Both the position numbers and the translations under genes were made by a program. From Vibrio fluminensis (GTDB taxonomy: Bacteria > Pseudomonadota > Gammaproteobacteria > Enterobacterales > Vibrionaceae): a stretch of 64,000 bases of DNA. The notes below the pieces were generated by a model. That model searched no databases. It worked only from the letters and a program-made list of their open reading frames with translations, and was not told where the DNA came from. Location of the stretch: NCBI RefSeq assembly GCF_015278125.1, contig NZ_JADILO010000007.1, forward strand, positions 1-64,000, in the 5' to 3' direction. Positions 52,630 to 61,734 of this stretch are shown here, piece after piece (position 1 is the stretch's first letter; every line of letters starts with the position of its first letter).

Positions 52630-53181
52630 ATGATGATTGAAAAGATCAGACGTGAGCACGGCTACATGGTTCGCCTTCTGGCGATCCTGGCAGATAAAAT
52701 CGAACGCCTGAAACAAGAGCAACCGGTCAATTACAGCTTGATAAAAGAAGTAGTGGATTACTTATCTGAACATTCAGAAAACTCTCATCACCCAAAAGAA
52801 GATCTTCTTTATCACTATTACCGCGATCATTATGGTGATAAGGATGAGATGGAAAACTTGGAGTTTGAACACAAGTTATTGGAGTGCAAAACGCGCTCAT
52901 TTCAAAATACGGTTGAAATGATCCTGCAAGATGCTGTGGTACCTCACCAAGTGTTTATTGAACAGTTAGAAGAGTTTATGAAAGCGCAGCGCGAGCATTT
53001 AGAATTTGAGGAACGCAAAATTTTGCCGATGATCTGTGAGCGTTTTACAGTGCAAGATTGGCAGGAAGTCGAGCAGCAGTTTTACCATGATGATGAAGAT
53101 CCGGTTTTTGGTAGTACTATTGCTGAGCAATACGCACAACTTGCTCAGCGGGTGCGAGAGACCGACAACGAAATTACTTAA
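52630..53181 (+). CDS. Hemerythrin-like HHE-domain protein
   Basis: A 183-residue cytoplasmic protein with the four-helix HHE domain pattern. It has candidate iron ligands in REHGYMV (about residue 9), HSENSHHPKEDLLYHYY (about 46-62), FEHKLLE (about 81) and REHLEFEERKILP (about 121-133), the spacing of a di-iron hemerythrin fold. Such proteins bind oxygen, NO or sense iron or redox; the role is not assigned. The start at 52630 follows AAGGAGAGG. It ends at a terminator shared with a convergent small gene. Confidence 0.85.
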   Translation: MMIEKIRREHGYMVRLLAILADKIERLKQEQPVNYSLIKEVVDYLSEHSENSHHPKEDLLYHYYRDHYGDKDEMENLEFEHKLLECKTRSFQNTVEMILQDAVVPHQVFIEQLEEFMKAQREHLEFEERKILPMICERFTVQDWQEVEQQFYHDDEDPVFGSTIAEQYAQLAQRVRETDNEIT

Positions 53182-53185
53182 AAGT

Positions 53186-53213
53186 AAAAAAGAGGCATTA
53201 AGCCTCTTTTTTT
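53186..53213. terminator. Bidirectional terminator between the hemerythrin-like gene and the DUF3545 gene
   Basis: AAAGAGGC and GCCTCTTT stem with a 5-base loop, flanked by A-run and T-run. Confidence 0.9.
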
Positions 53214-53223
53214 CAATCTATTT

Positions 53224-53406
53224 TTACCAATCTATATCGTCAAAGTTATCAAGACCAATATCCATGTCTCGCAGTTCTTTTTCTAAACGACGACGGTCAT
53301 TAATTGCTTCAATTTCTCGCCATTTACGTTTTACTGGTTTGTTTCTTGCTGAGCGTCCCTTGGAGAAATCCATCTCCATCATTTCATCAAAGTTTAAGCC
53401 ATCCAT
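53224..53406 (-). CDS. DUF3545 family small protein
   Basis: A 60-residue, highly charged protein (MDGLNFDEMMEMDF at the start, KRKWREIEAINDRRRLEKEL in the middle) that matches the DUF3545 family of Vibrio and related bacteria as I remember it. It is predicted to be soluble and helical. AGAGGTGG lies upstream of the ATG. Function unknown. It is convergent with the hemerythrin-like gene. Confidence 0.8.
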   Translation of the reverse strand: MDGLNFDEMMEMDFSKGRSARNKPVKRKWREIEAINDRRRLEKELRDMDIGLDNFDDIDW

Positions 53407-54101
53407 ATGCTGCCACCTCTGTTTGTATTGTTATGTTGAGATTAATACCATTGAGGGGTAAGCCTATCTATGATTGATTTCTCATTTGTTGCGATCCAAT
53501 GAATTTTTTATATTTTTTGTGCTCGACTCGTCTTTTTACTGATGACAAAAGAACAAAAATTAAGCATTTAATCATGTCAATTTCATCAAACTTGGCTATT
53601 TTTGATGTTAACTGGCTGTTTTAAATTGCGCCCAATTGCGAGCGAAGCGGTTTGATCGCGACAGATTATCCAAACAACGCAGCAGATAGATATAATTTAG
53701 TCGTACGACTGGTCTAACTACCAGATTCGACAAGGGATTGTCCTCAACTGATGCTTAAGTGCGGCACAATGTTTGCTGAGTATCACAATGTTGCCAACAG
53801 TTAAGTAAAATGATCGGTATTGGTTACTCCTTTGTCTTGAGATGTGTTAATCGATGGTGAGTTTATAGTAAAAAATAACATCCAAATGCATTCGTGTGCA
53901 TATTGATTTTTGCCATGCTTCACTGCATTATCCGCTCCGTCAAAAAATACGTCGATACGTAAAAGGGAAGCATGAAGCGGGTTTTACATATCTCAGCTGT
54001 AAAAGAATAAATCATAAATACTAAGACTAACTTGACACTTAGTACGCAGCTAGATGGAAGGCAGGGATGTAGGGATTGACGAAACTCACTTTGAGGATGT
54101 T
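53407..54101 (+). promoter_or_regulatory. Long upstream region of the AGCS symporter gene
   Basis: No gene is supported in these 695 bases. They contain two interlocked palindromes: AGTCGTACGACT (53699-53710), then CTGGT-ctaact-ACCAG (53709-53724), resembling GntR-family operators. CACAATGTT occurs twice 19 bases apart (53765-53773, 53784-53792). I looked for the tandem glycine riboswitch found before a related V. cholerae symporter and did not see its conserved blocks. Confidence 0.4.
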
Positions 54102-55532
54102 ATGACAGACTTAATCAATTTAATGAATGACCTGCTCTGGGGGTCTATTCTTGTTTATCTTTTGGTCGGTGTGGGCGTTTACTTTACTATCCGCCTTGGT
54201 TTCATTCAGTTCCGCCATTTTGGCCACATGTTCTCTGTTCTTAAGAACAGCCGTAAAGCAGACACAGCTGGTATATCTTCTTTCCAAGCACTTTGTACTA
54301 GTCTAGCTGCTCGTGTGGGTACAGGTAACATGGCGGGTGTTGCAGTAGCACTGACTGCAGGTGGCCCTGGTGCTATTTTCTGGATGTGGTTGATTGCTAT
54401 GCTAGGCATGGCGACTGCATTCGCGGAAAGCACACTCGCACAGCTTTACAAAACGAAAGATGATGACGGTAACTACCGTGGTGGCCCTGCTTACTACATG
54501 GAAAAAGGTCTTGGCATGCGCTGGATGGGCGTGTTGTTCTCTATTTTCCTGATCATCGCATTCGGTTTAGTGTTTAACGCTGTACAAGCTAATTCTATTG
54601 CTAATGCTATGCATACCGCTTTCGGCTGGGAAGATAAGTATGTGGGTATGGCTGTCGTTGTCCTATCTGCGGTAATTATTTTCGGTGGTATCAAGCGTAT
54701 CGCACGAGTAGCAGAACTGATTGTGCCTGTTATGGCGTTAGCATATCTACTGCTAGCAATGTTTGTGATGTTCTCTAATATCGAAAAACTACCAGCAATC
54801 ATTACCTTGATTGTTAAGAGTGCATTCGGCTTTCAAGAAGCGGCAGCTGGTGGTGTTGGTTATGCCATTGCTCAAGCAATGATTAACGGTATCAAGCGTG
54901 GTTTGTTCTCAAATGAGGCAGGTATGGGTTCTGCGCCAAACGCAGCAGCGTCGGCGACACCTTATCCACCACACCCTGCATCTCAAGGCTATGTGCAAAT
55001 GCTGGGCGTATTTATGGATACTATCGTGATCTGTTCTGCAACAGTGGCAATTATCCTGATGTCTGGCGAATTCGTTCCTGGTGGTGAAGTAACCGGTATC
55101 GAACTGACTCAAGCGGCACTAAGCTCACAAGTTGGCGAATGGGGCGGCATTTTCGTTGCGGTAGCAATTTTCTTCTTTGCCTTCACATCGATCATTGCTA
55201 ACTACTCATACGCAGAGACTAACTTGTTGTTCCTAGAGCACAACCATAAAGCGGGTCTAGGTATTTTCCGTATCGTGGTACTTGGCATGGTGATGTTTGG
55301 TGCATTGGCGTCTCTACCAGTCGTTTGGTCATTGGCGGATGTTTCTATGGGTATGATGGCAATCGTCAACCTAGTGGCAATCATCTTGCTATCAGGCACG
55401 GTTATTAAGCTAGCGAAAGATTACAACCGCCAGTTAAAAGAAGGCAAATTGCCAACATTCGATGCCAACGAATATCCAGAGCTGAAATCTCAGCTTGAAG
55501 AAGGTATTTGGGATAACCCGAAAAAAGACTAA
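54102..55532 (+). CDS. Sodium:alanine/glycine symporter (AGCS family)
   Basis: An inner-membrane sodium-coupled amino acid importer. The start at 54102 (MTDLINLMNDLLWGS, with GAGG upstream) gives 476 residues; the longer start adds 16 non-hydrophobic residues. About ten membrane helices are seen, with family motifs RLGFIQFRHF, GTGNMAGVAVALTAGGPGAIFWMW and the GLFSNEAGMGSAPNAAA segment. The substrate could be alanine, glycine or both. A terminator follows; the gene stands alone. Confidence 0.92.
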   Translation: MTDLINLMNDLLWGSILVYLLVGVGVYFTIRLGFIQFRHFGHMFSVLKNSRKADTAGISSFQALCTSLAARVGTGNMAGVAVALTAGGPGAIFWMWLIAMLGMATAFAESTLAQLYKTKDDDGNYRGGPAYYMEKGLGMRWMGVLFSIFLIIAFGLVFNAVQANSIANAMHTAFGWEDKYVGMAVVVLSAVIIFGGIKRIARVAELIVPVMALAYLLLAMFVMFSNIEKLPAIITLIVKSAFGFQEAAAGGVGYAIAQAMINGIKRGLFSNEAGMGSAPNAAASATPYPPHPASQGYVQMLGVFMDTIVICSATVAIILMSGEFVPGGEVTGIELTQAALSSQVGEWGGIFVAVAIFFFAFTSIIANYSYAETNLLFLEHNHKAGLGIFRIVVLGMVMFGALASLPVVWSLADVSMGMMAIVNLVAIILLSGTVIKLAKDYNRQLKEGKLPTFDANEYPELKSQLEEGIWDNPKKD

Positions 55533-55580
55533 GGGTGTAAAGCCTCAGTCATAGCTATAAGCTATCAAACTAATCAATCA

Positions 55581-55609
55581 AGCCATGCAGACAATGCATG
55601 GCTTTTTTT
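55581..55609 (+). terminator. Terminator after the AGCS symporter gene
   Basis: AGCCATGCA and TGCATGGCT stem with a 5-base loop and seven T residues. Confidence 0.9.
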
Positions 55610-55650
55610 GTACTCTAAGCAGAGAAAATCAATAAGGATAGAGTAAAGTC

Positions 55651-56424
55651 ATGCTGATAGTTGTTTCTCCTGCTAAGACGCTCGATTACGAGTCGCCTCT
55701 TGCCACTGAAAAATTCACCCAGCCCGAGTTGGTGGAATACTCCAAACAGTTAATTGATGTTTGTCGTCAGCTAACGCCTGCTGATGTGGCAAGCTTAATG
55801 AAGGTGAGCGACAAGATTGCCGACCTTAACGTTGGTCGTTTCCAAGAGTGGAGTGAAACCTTTACCACTGAAAACGCGCGCCAAGCGATTCTAGCCTTCA
55901 AAGGTGATGTCTATACTGGTCTCGAGGCTGAAACCCTATCTGAAGCCGATTTTGACTACGCACAGCAGCATCTACGTATGCTTTCGGGTCTATATGGTCT
56001 GCTAAAGCCACTGGATTTGATGCAACCTTATCGCTTGGAAATGGGCACTAAGCTTGCCAACGATAAGGGCAGTAACCTCTATCAGTTTTGGGGTAATGTG
56101 ATCACCGATAAACTCAATCAAGCGATTGCAGAGCAAGGTGATAATGTGCTGATCAATCTTGCCTCAAACGAATACTTTAAAGCGGTAAAACCAAAAGCGT
56201 TGGACGCTCAAGTAATCACGCCAATTTTTAAAGATTGCAAAAATGGTCAATACAAAGTGATCAGCTTCTACGCCAAAAAAGCACGTGGCATGATGGCGCG
56301 TTATATTATTGAAAATCGCATTAGCAGCGTGGCGGACTTAACCCAATTTGATGTGGCGGGTTATTACTTTGTTGAAGAAGAGTCGACGCCAACTGAGCTA
56401 GTGTTTAAACGCGAAGAACAGTAA
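55651..56424 (+). CDS. yaaA: Peroxide stress protein YaaA (DUF328)
   Basis: YaaA lowers intracellular free iron and DNA damage under peroxide stress in E. coli. The 257-residue protein begins [15 protein letters not shown] and contains [17 protein letters not shown] and [12 protein letters not shown], all family signatures. Close to the symporter's terminator, so probably separately transcribed. A 47-codon gene follows 22 bases downstream. Confidence 0.95.
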   Translation: MLIVVSPAKTLDYESPLATEKFTQPELVEYSKQLIDVCRQLTPADVASLMKVSDKIADLNVGRFQEWSETFTTENARQAILAFKGDVYTGLEAETLSEADFDYAQQHLRMLSGLYGLLKPLDLMQPYRLEMGTKLANDKGSNLYQFWGNVITDKLNQAIAEQGDNVLINLASNEYFKAVKPKALDAQVITPIFKDCKNGQYKVISFYAKKARGMMARYIIENRISSVADLTQFDVAGYYFVEEESTPTELVFKREEQ

Positions 56425-56446
56425 GGTAATTCTGGCGGGAGGGTTT

Positions 56447-56590
56447 ATGTGGCAATGGTTAAAACGCTGGGTCGCTAAGTATGATGCTTGGTGCCAGTCG
56501 ATGGGGTTAACCCCTGAACACAAGCGTAGCTGTGTGCCATACCGCAGTGATCCGCCAGTTGATTCTTCAGGTAAGACTAAGCCTAAATAG
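56447..56590 (+). CDS. DUF5363-like small protein
   Basis: A 47-residue protein beginning MWQWLKRWVAKYDAWC and containing GLTPEHKRSCVPYR, which resembles the DUF5363 family as I remember it from Vibrio and relatives. A strong GGCGGGAGGG site precedes the ATG, and the terminator right after the stop supports a real gene co-transcribed with yaaA. The aromatic N-terminal helix could be amphipathic. Function unknown. Confidence 0.75.
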   Translation: MWQWLKRWVAKYDAWCQSMGLTPEHKRSCVPYRSDPPVDSSGKTKPK

Positions 56591-56598
56591 AATCGTTC

Positions 56599-56630
56599 AA
56601 AAAAAAGGAGTGCTTAGCACTCCCTTTTTT
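56599..56630. terminator. Bidirectional terminator
   Basis: GGAGTGC and GCACTCC stem with TTA loop, flanked by an eight-base A-run and a six-base T-run. It serves the DUF5363 gene (plus) and the ABC importer operon (minus). Confidence 0.9.
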
Positions 56631-56650
56631 ATTTGACTTTAGTGAGTGAA

Positions 56651-57616
56651 TTACTCACGTTCTTTGCTGTACGGTACGCCAATCGCTTTTGGTGCGATGG
56701 CCTTACCAATAAAGCCAGCCAACAGGAATACGGTCAGTACGTATGGCATTGCTTCGATGGCTTGCACTGGGATAGGGAAGTCCCCTATGGTGACCCCTTG
56801 CATACGAATCGCAAGTGCATCTAGGAAGCCGAACAGCAAACATGCAGCCATTGCAGTGAACGGACGCCATTTACCGAAGATAAGCGCGGCTAGAGCCATA
56901 TAGCCTTTACCAGCACTCATGTTTGGAATGAACTGAGCCGTTTGCGCGACCGAAAGGTAGACGCCACCAATCCCCACTAGCACACCGCAGATGAGTACGG
57001 CGAAGTAACGCATTTTCGCGACTGAGATACCGGCAGTATCCACCGCAGATGGTGACTCACCGACTGCGCGAAGACGCAGACCGAAACGGGTTTTGAACAT
57101 CAAATACCAAGTTGCCGGTACAATTGCGATTAACAGATACACCAGCATCGAGTGACCACTGATAAGCTCAGAATAAAGCAGGCCAATCACAGGTACATCG
57201 GCAAGTGCATCTGCGCCAGGTAGCGTGATAGGTGCAAAACGCGCATCACCGGACAGTGCTGGCGTTTGACCACCTTGGTTAAACCAGTGACGGCCGAGAG
57301 TGATGGTTAAGCCCGCGGCGAGGATGTTAATTGCCATACCACTAACGACTTGGTCACCACGGTGAGTGATTGAAGCGAAGCCATGGAGCAGAGACAGCAG
57401 TACTGAAATACCAATACCGCCAAACAGACCTAACCAAGCAGAACCTGTCACGTGTGCAACCGCAGCACCAGTAAAGGCGGCAGCAAGAAGTTTACCTTCT
57501 AGGGCAATGTTAACAATCCCAGCGCGTTCACAGAACATACCAGCAAGGGCAGCAAGGATCAGAGGTGTTGCAACGCGCAGTGTCGCGTCCAACATTAAGA
57601 TTACAGTTTCAAACAT
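56651..57616 (-). CDS. Nucleoside ABC transporter permease (NupQ/YufQ type)
   Basis: A 321-residue inner-membrane permease of the BPD_transp_2 family with about nine or ten helices. Motifs include GIVNIALEGKLLAAAF near the N-terminus and LRAVGESPSAVDTAGISV in the cytoplasmic coupling loop. It follows the other permease gene by 2 bases and ends the operon. Family members with BMP-type binding proteins import purine nucleosides, which fits yjjV and nupC nearby. Confidence 0.9.
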   Translation of the reverse strand: MFETVILMLDATLRVATPLILAALAGMFCERAGIVNIALEGKLLAAAFTGAAVAHVTGSAWLGLFGGIGISVLLSLLHGFASITHRGDQVVSGMAINILAAGLTITLGRHWFNQGGQTPALSGDARFAPITLPGADALADVPVIGLLYSELISGHSMLVYLLIAIVPATWYLMFKTRFGLRLRAVGESPSAVDTAGISVAKMRYFAVLICGVLVGIGGVYLSVAQTAQFIPNMSAGKGYMALAALIFGKWRPFTAMAACLLFGFLDALAIRMQGVTIGDFPIPVQAIEAMPYVLTVFLLAGFIGKAIAPKAIGVPYSKERE

Positions 57617-57618
57617 AC

Positions 57619-58743
57619 TTAGGCTCCTTGCTCCGTTGGTTGCTGATGTTTCTTAGCAGCAAACTTAAGGTATGCACGCTCTAAGTGAGGTCTGAACATA
57701 TGCTCTAAAGCACCAGAGAAGAGAATCACCAGACCTTGCAGTACTACAACGATGTTACGGTCAACACCATATTCAAAGCTAAGCTCTGCACCGCCTTGGT
57801 AGAGGAAACCAAACAACAAACTTGCTAGCAGGACACCAATTGGGTGGTTACGGCCCATTAGCGCCACTGCGATACCGGTAAAGCCAAAGCCTTCGACAAA
57901 GTTAAGTTTGATTTGATGCAACTCACCTTGCAGTACGTTGAGACCAAAGAAGCCCGCTAACATGCCTGAAATGATCATTGTTATTACGATGACTTTAACG
58001 TACTTGATACCCGCATAGCCCGCAGCGGTTGGGTTTGCACCCACAGCACGGATTTCATAACCCCAACGCGAGTTCCACATCAACAGCCAAACGAATACAC
58101 AGCAGAGTAGGGCAAAGATAAAGCTTAAATTGAGTGGGCTTGGCGCGGTTTCAATGCCAAATACCGCTAAGATTTCATGCATCTTAGGTAGCCAGCTACT
58201 AACAGCAAACACGCGGCTTTCGGTTGCCATCGTATTATCTGGTTTTAGGATATCAACCAGTAAGTAGGCCATTAGCGATGAGGCAATGAAGTTAAACATG
58301 ATGGTGGTAATTACGATGTGCGAGCCACGTTTTGCTTGCAGGTATGCAGGGATAAACGCCCATGCTGCGCCAAATGCACCGCCGACCAGAATAGCTACGG
58401 GAAATACCACCCACCACGGAGCGACTTCACCTAGCGTCAGACAGATAAGACCGATGCCCAAACCACCAATGTATGCTTGACCTTCACCACCGATATTAAA
58501 TAGACCTGCGTGGAAAGCGACCGCTACCGCGAGACCGGTAAATACAAAGCCAGTAGCGTAGTACAAGGTATAACCAAGCCCCTCAGCGTAGCCAAAGGCA
58601 CCAGTCCACATCACTTTTGCAGCATCAATCGGATTAATGTCGATATAGATAAACAACAAAGCAGAAACAAGAAACGCGACTAACACGTTAATGGCGGGTA
58701 GTAACGCCATGGTTACCCAAGCGGGTACTTTCGCTTGACTCAT
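57619..58743 (-). CDS. Nucleoside ABC transporter permease (NupP/YufP type)
   Basis: A 374-residue permease, partner of the preceding one, with about ten membrane helices. Typical features are FNIGGEGQAYIGGLG and RAVGANPTAAGYAGI. The first bases overlap the ATPase gene by 4, so translation is coupled. It forms the heterodimeric channel of the importer. Confidence 0.9.
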   Translation of the reverse strand: MSQAKVPAWVTMALLPAINVLVAFLVSALLFIYIDINPIDAAKVMWTGAFGYAEGLGYTLYYATGFVFTGLAVAVAFHAGLFNIGGEGQAYIGGLGIGLICLTLGEVAPWWVVFPVAILVGGAFGAAWAFIPAYLQAKRGSHIVITTIMFNFIASSLMAYLLVDILKPDNTMATESRVFAVSSWLPKMHEILAVFGIETAPSPLNLSFIFALLCCVFVWLLMWNSRWGYEIRAVGANPTAAGYAGIKYVKVIVITMIISGMLAGFFGLNVLQGELHQIKLNFVEGFGFTGIAVALMGRNHPIGVLLASLLFGFLYQGGAELSFEYGVDRNIVVVLQGLVILFSGALEHMFRPHLERAYLKFAAKKHQQPTEQGA

Positions 58744-60302
58744 GATTGGGCTCCTTGCGTCTCTGGTTGTTTAAGGTGATCCGGCAAAATGTTTGCCATC
58801 ATCAAACCAAGGGTTTTCTCATCGGCTTGTGCGGCAGAAACTTCACCGACAATAGTGCCGTCAAAGACCACCAAAATACGGTCTGCAAGGGCCAAGATCT
58901 CATCCAACTCTACCGATACTAGCAAGACGGCTTTATTCGCATCACGAGCGGCAATTACTTGCTGGTGGATGTATTCAATCGCGCCGATATCTACGCCACG
59001 AGTTGGCTGACCGATGAGAATCACATCTGGGTCTTGCTCCATTTCACGGGCAATCACCAGTTTTTGCTGGTTACCACCAGAGAAGTTAGCAGTCTTCAGA
59101 GATGGATCATTCGGGCGCACATCCCATTTGTCCATGCTGGTTTGGCAGGCGTGTTCAATCGCTTTTTTATCTTGCAAGAACCCTTGGTTGTATTGTTCTA
59201 GGTGTTGATGGCCTAAAATAAAGGCTTCTTTGGCAGAAAACTTATTGATCAAACCTTGCTTGTGGCGATCTTCTGGAATATGGCTAACACCAATAGCGCG
59301 CACTTGTTGAGGGTCGAGTACCTGACTTGCGGTAATTTCACTGCCGTTAAGATGAATGGTTCCCGAGCTTGGTTGGATGATCCCAGAGAGTAGGCTTAAG
59401 ATCTCTGATTGACCATTACCAGATACCCCCGCAATACCCACGACCTCACCTTGACGTACAGAGAAGTTGACTTTCTTCACTCGCTCTACGCCTGATTGGT
59501 CAAAGTACTGTAGGTCTTTGACTGTGATCAGCTCTTTTTTCGGTTGAGCTGGCTCTTTATCGACTTTGAGGCGAACTTTTCGTCCAACCATGAGTTCTGC
59601 AAGCTGCTCTTTATCGGTTTGTGCCGTGACGACGTGCGACACCATCGCGCCTTGGCGCATGACCGAAATATTGTCGGTAATTGCCAGCACCTCGCGCAGT
59701 TTGTGCGTGATAATCATGATCGTGGTACCTTGTTTACGCAGTTTATCGAGAATGCGGAACAAGTGATCGGCTTCTTGCGGCGTCAGTACGCCAGTTGGTT
59801 CATCTAAGATCAGAACTTTAGCGTCACGATAAAGGGCTTTAAGAATTTCAACGCGCTGCTGTAGTCCCACTGGTAGTTGGCCTACAGGGGTATCGAGCGG
59901 TACATCCAGTCCGTAGTCTGTTGCCAGAGCTTGGAGTTTTTTGCGCGCCTTTGATAGGGTGTCTTCCAGCTTCCAGCCTTCTTCCGCCCCTAGAATAATG
60001 TTTTCTAGTACGGTAAATGTATCCACCAACATAAAGTGTTGGTGCACCATACCTATCCCTGCACGAATAGCGTCTTGAGAGTTATTTGGTTTATATGGAG
60101 CGCCATTGACTGACATGGTGCCAGAATCAGCGTGATAGAAGCCGTAAATAATACTCATCAGAGTCGATTTGCCCGCACCATTTTCCCCGATAATGCCGTG
60201 GATTGTGCCTGCTGGGACTTTTAAATCGATTTCACGGTTTGCATGTACTGAGCCAAATCGTTTATCGATACGATTTAGTTCTATCGCAATTTTTTGTGTC
60301 AC
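58740..60302 (-). CDS. Nucleoside ABC transporter duplicated ATPase (NupO/YufO type)
   Basis: A 520-residue ATPase with two nucleotide-binding domains in tandem. The first has Walker A GENGAGKST and Walker B VLILDEPTGVL. The second has a Walker A-like GVSGNGQSE and a signature region NFSGGNQQKLVIARE with VILIGQPTRGVD, the usual degenerate half. This is the layout of sugar and nucleoside importers of the RbsA/YufO group. It is separated from the binding-protein gene by two hairpins. Confidence 0.92.
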   Translation of the reverse strand: MTQKIAIELNRIDKRFGSVHANREIDLKVPAGTIHGIIGENGAGKSTLMSIIYGFYHADSGTMSVNGAPYKPNNSQDAIRAGIGMVHQHFMLVDTFTVLENIILGAEEGWKLEDTLSKARKKLQALATDYGLDVPLDTPVGQLPVGLQQRVEILKALYRDAKVLILDEPTGVLTPQEADHLFRILDKLRKQGTTIMIITHKLREVLAITDNISVMRQGAMVSHVVTAQTDKEQLAELMVGRKVRLKVDKEPAQPKKELITVKDLQYFDQSGVERVKKVNFSVRQGEVVGIAGVSGNGQSEILSLLSGIIQPSSGTIHLNGSEITASQVLDPQQVRAIGVSHIPEDRHKQGLINKFSAKEAFILGHQHLEQYNQGFLQDKKAIEHACQTSMDKWDVRPNDPSLKTANFSGGNQQKLVIAREMEQDPDVILIGQPTRGVDIGAIEYIHQQVIAARDANKAVLLVSVELDEILALADRILVVFDGTIVGEVSAAQADEKTLGLMMANILPDHLKQPETQGAQS

Positions 60303-60329
60303 AGGATAAAGCCTTTTTAGATAACAACA

Positions 60330-60393
60330 CGCCGCTACTACGTCAGCAGCGGCGTTTATCGTATTGCTAGACCAGCACTGTGGCAGTGCTGGT
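60330..60393 (-). repeat. Two stem-loops between binding protein and ATPase genes
   Basis: ACGCCGCT...AGCGGCGT (60330-60356) and ACCAGCACTG/CAGTGCTGGT (60371-60393, 10-bp stem, 3-base loop) occupy the 111-bp gap. Such intercistronic hairpins often protect the upstream message for the abundant binding protein. They have no T-run on the minus strand. Confidence 0.75.
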
Positions 60394-60413
60394 TTTATGC
60401 GTTACAGATAGTA

Positions 60414-61409
60414 TTAGATGTCACATGAGTTGTTAGACATGTAGTCATGGACTGCAACTTTGCCGCTGATGATGTCTGCTTGGATTTTCTCCAAGTAAGC
60501 GCGCTCTTCAGCAGAAACAAGATCTTTGTTGTTGTCATCGTATGCCCACTCAACCGCACCTTCTTTTAGGCCTAGCACTTTAACACCTGGAGTCCACGTG
60601 CCTTTTTCTGCTTGATCCCAAGAGTTGTATGCTGCAACGCCTACTTTCTTAACCATTGAAGTCAGCATTGTGCCTGGTTGTAGGTGGTTTTGGTTTGAAT
60701 CAACACCGATAGCGAATTTACCCGCATCTTTCGCCGCTTGGTAAACACCCATACCAGTACCGCCAGCTGCTGCGTAGATTACGTCAACGCCTTTAGAGAA
60801 TTGAGATTTTGCTAGCTCAGAGCCTTTCGCTGGGTCAGCAAACGCTGCTGGTGTTGAACCTGTCATGTTTAAGAAAGTTTCAACGCCTGGATTTGCGTAT
60901 TTAGCACCTTGACGGTAGCCACACTCAAATTTACGAATTAGCGGAATATCCATACCGCCAATGAAACCCACTTTACCTGTTGCAGATGCTTTAGCGGCAA
61001 GAGCACCGACTAGGAAAGAGCCTTCGTGCTCTTTAAACACAATCGATTGTACGTTTGGTTTATCAACCACAGAGTCAATAATCGTGAATTGAATATCAGG
61101 GTATTCAGTAGCAACTTTTTCAACCGCAGAAGACATGTTGAAGCCAACAGCAACGATAGGAGTAAACCCACGGCTAGCTAGGCGACGTAAACCTTGTTCA
61201 CGTTGTGCTTCGTTTTGTGGCTCGAACTCACGTACAGTGACGCCTTTATCAGCGTTAAATACTTTCACGCCGTTTTGGTAAACTGCTTCATTGAAAGATT
61301 TATCGAATTTACCTGCAGTATCATAAACAACCGCTGGTTTCGCTGCGAAAACACTGAACGATGACATAGCAAGCGCTAGAGTAGAGAGTTTCAGAATTGG
61401 ATTTTTCAC
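60414..61409 (-). CDS. BMP-family nucleoside ABC transporter periplasmic binding protein
   Basis: This is the substrate-binding component of the importer, related to PnrA/NupN nucleoside-binding proteins. The start is a GTG at 61409 with AAGGA 7 bases upstream, giving 331 residues; upstream ATG starts would mask the signal peptide. The Sec signal (MKNPILKLSTLALAMSSFSV) ends at FA, about residue 22, with no lipobox. KPAVVYDTAGKFDKSFNEAV holds the family's D-KSFN motif. It is divergent from yjjV. Confidence 0.92.
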   Translation of the reverse strand: MKNPILKLSTLALAMSSFSVFAAKPAVVYDTAGKFDKSFNEAVYQNGVKVFNADKGVTVREFEPQNEAQREQGLRRLASRGFTPIVAVGFNMSSAVEKVATEYPDIQFTIIDSVVDKPNVQSIVFKEHEGSFLVGALAAKASATGKVGFIGGMDIPLIRKFECGYRQGAKYANPGVETFLNMTGSTPAAFADPAKGSELAKSQFSKGVDVIYAAAGGTGMGVYQAAKDAGKFAIGVDSNQNHLQPGTMLTSMVKKVGVAAYNSWDQAEKGTWTPGVKVLGLKEGAVEWAYDDNNKDLVSAEERAYLEKIQADIISGKVAVHDYMSNNSCDI

Positions 61410-61734
61410 TATCAGATCCTTAGTAGTGCAAATGCGATATGAAAGTAGCTGCTCTCTGTTTTCATGATTTATTAACAAATATGAAATCAATGTTTCGCTA
61501 CATAGAGTAAATTAGGTGGAAATGTTGCCTAAAATACAGGTAAGTCCCATTTATAGGTCAGACCATTAACTAGTCATTTTATCGTTTGCTTGGTGTATTT
61601 GAAACCAGTAAAGAATACAAAAATGTGATGCATATCAATGGAAAACGTTACCGTCATACAGGTAAACGTCATATTTGTGATGTACGCATTTGTTACTCAA
61701 ATGTAGTGCAATAGTGTTGGGGGAAAAGTTAACT
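61410..61734. promoter_or_regulatory. Divergent control region between the BMP importer and yjjV
   Basis: A CRP-like site TGTGATGCATATCAAT (61624-61639, eight of ten core positions) is followed 52 bp on by a second TGTGA half-site (61676-61680). An ACGTTACC...GGTAAACGT inverted motif (about 61644-61669) lies between them. Paired CRP sites flanking a CytR operator are the layout of E. coli nucleoside promoters. Site identities are inferred. Confidence 0.45.

Noticed and set aside
53407..54101. Tandem glycine riboswitch upstream of the AGCS symporter
   Set aside because: The conserved aptamer blocks of the glycine riboswitch were not found on either strand.
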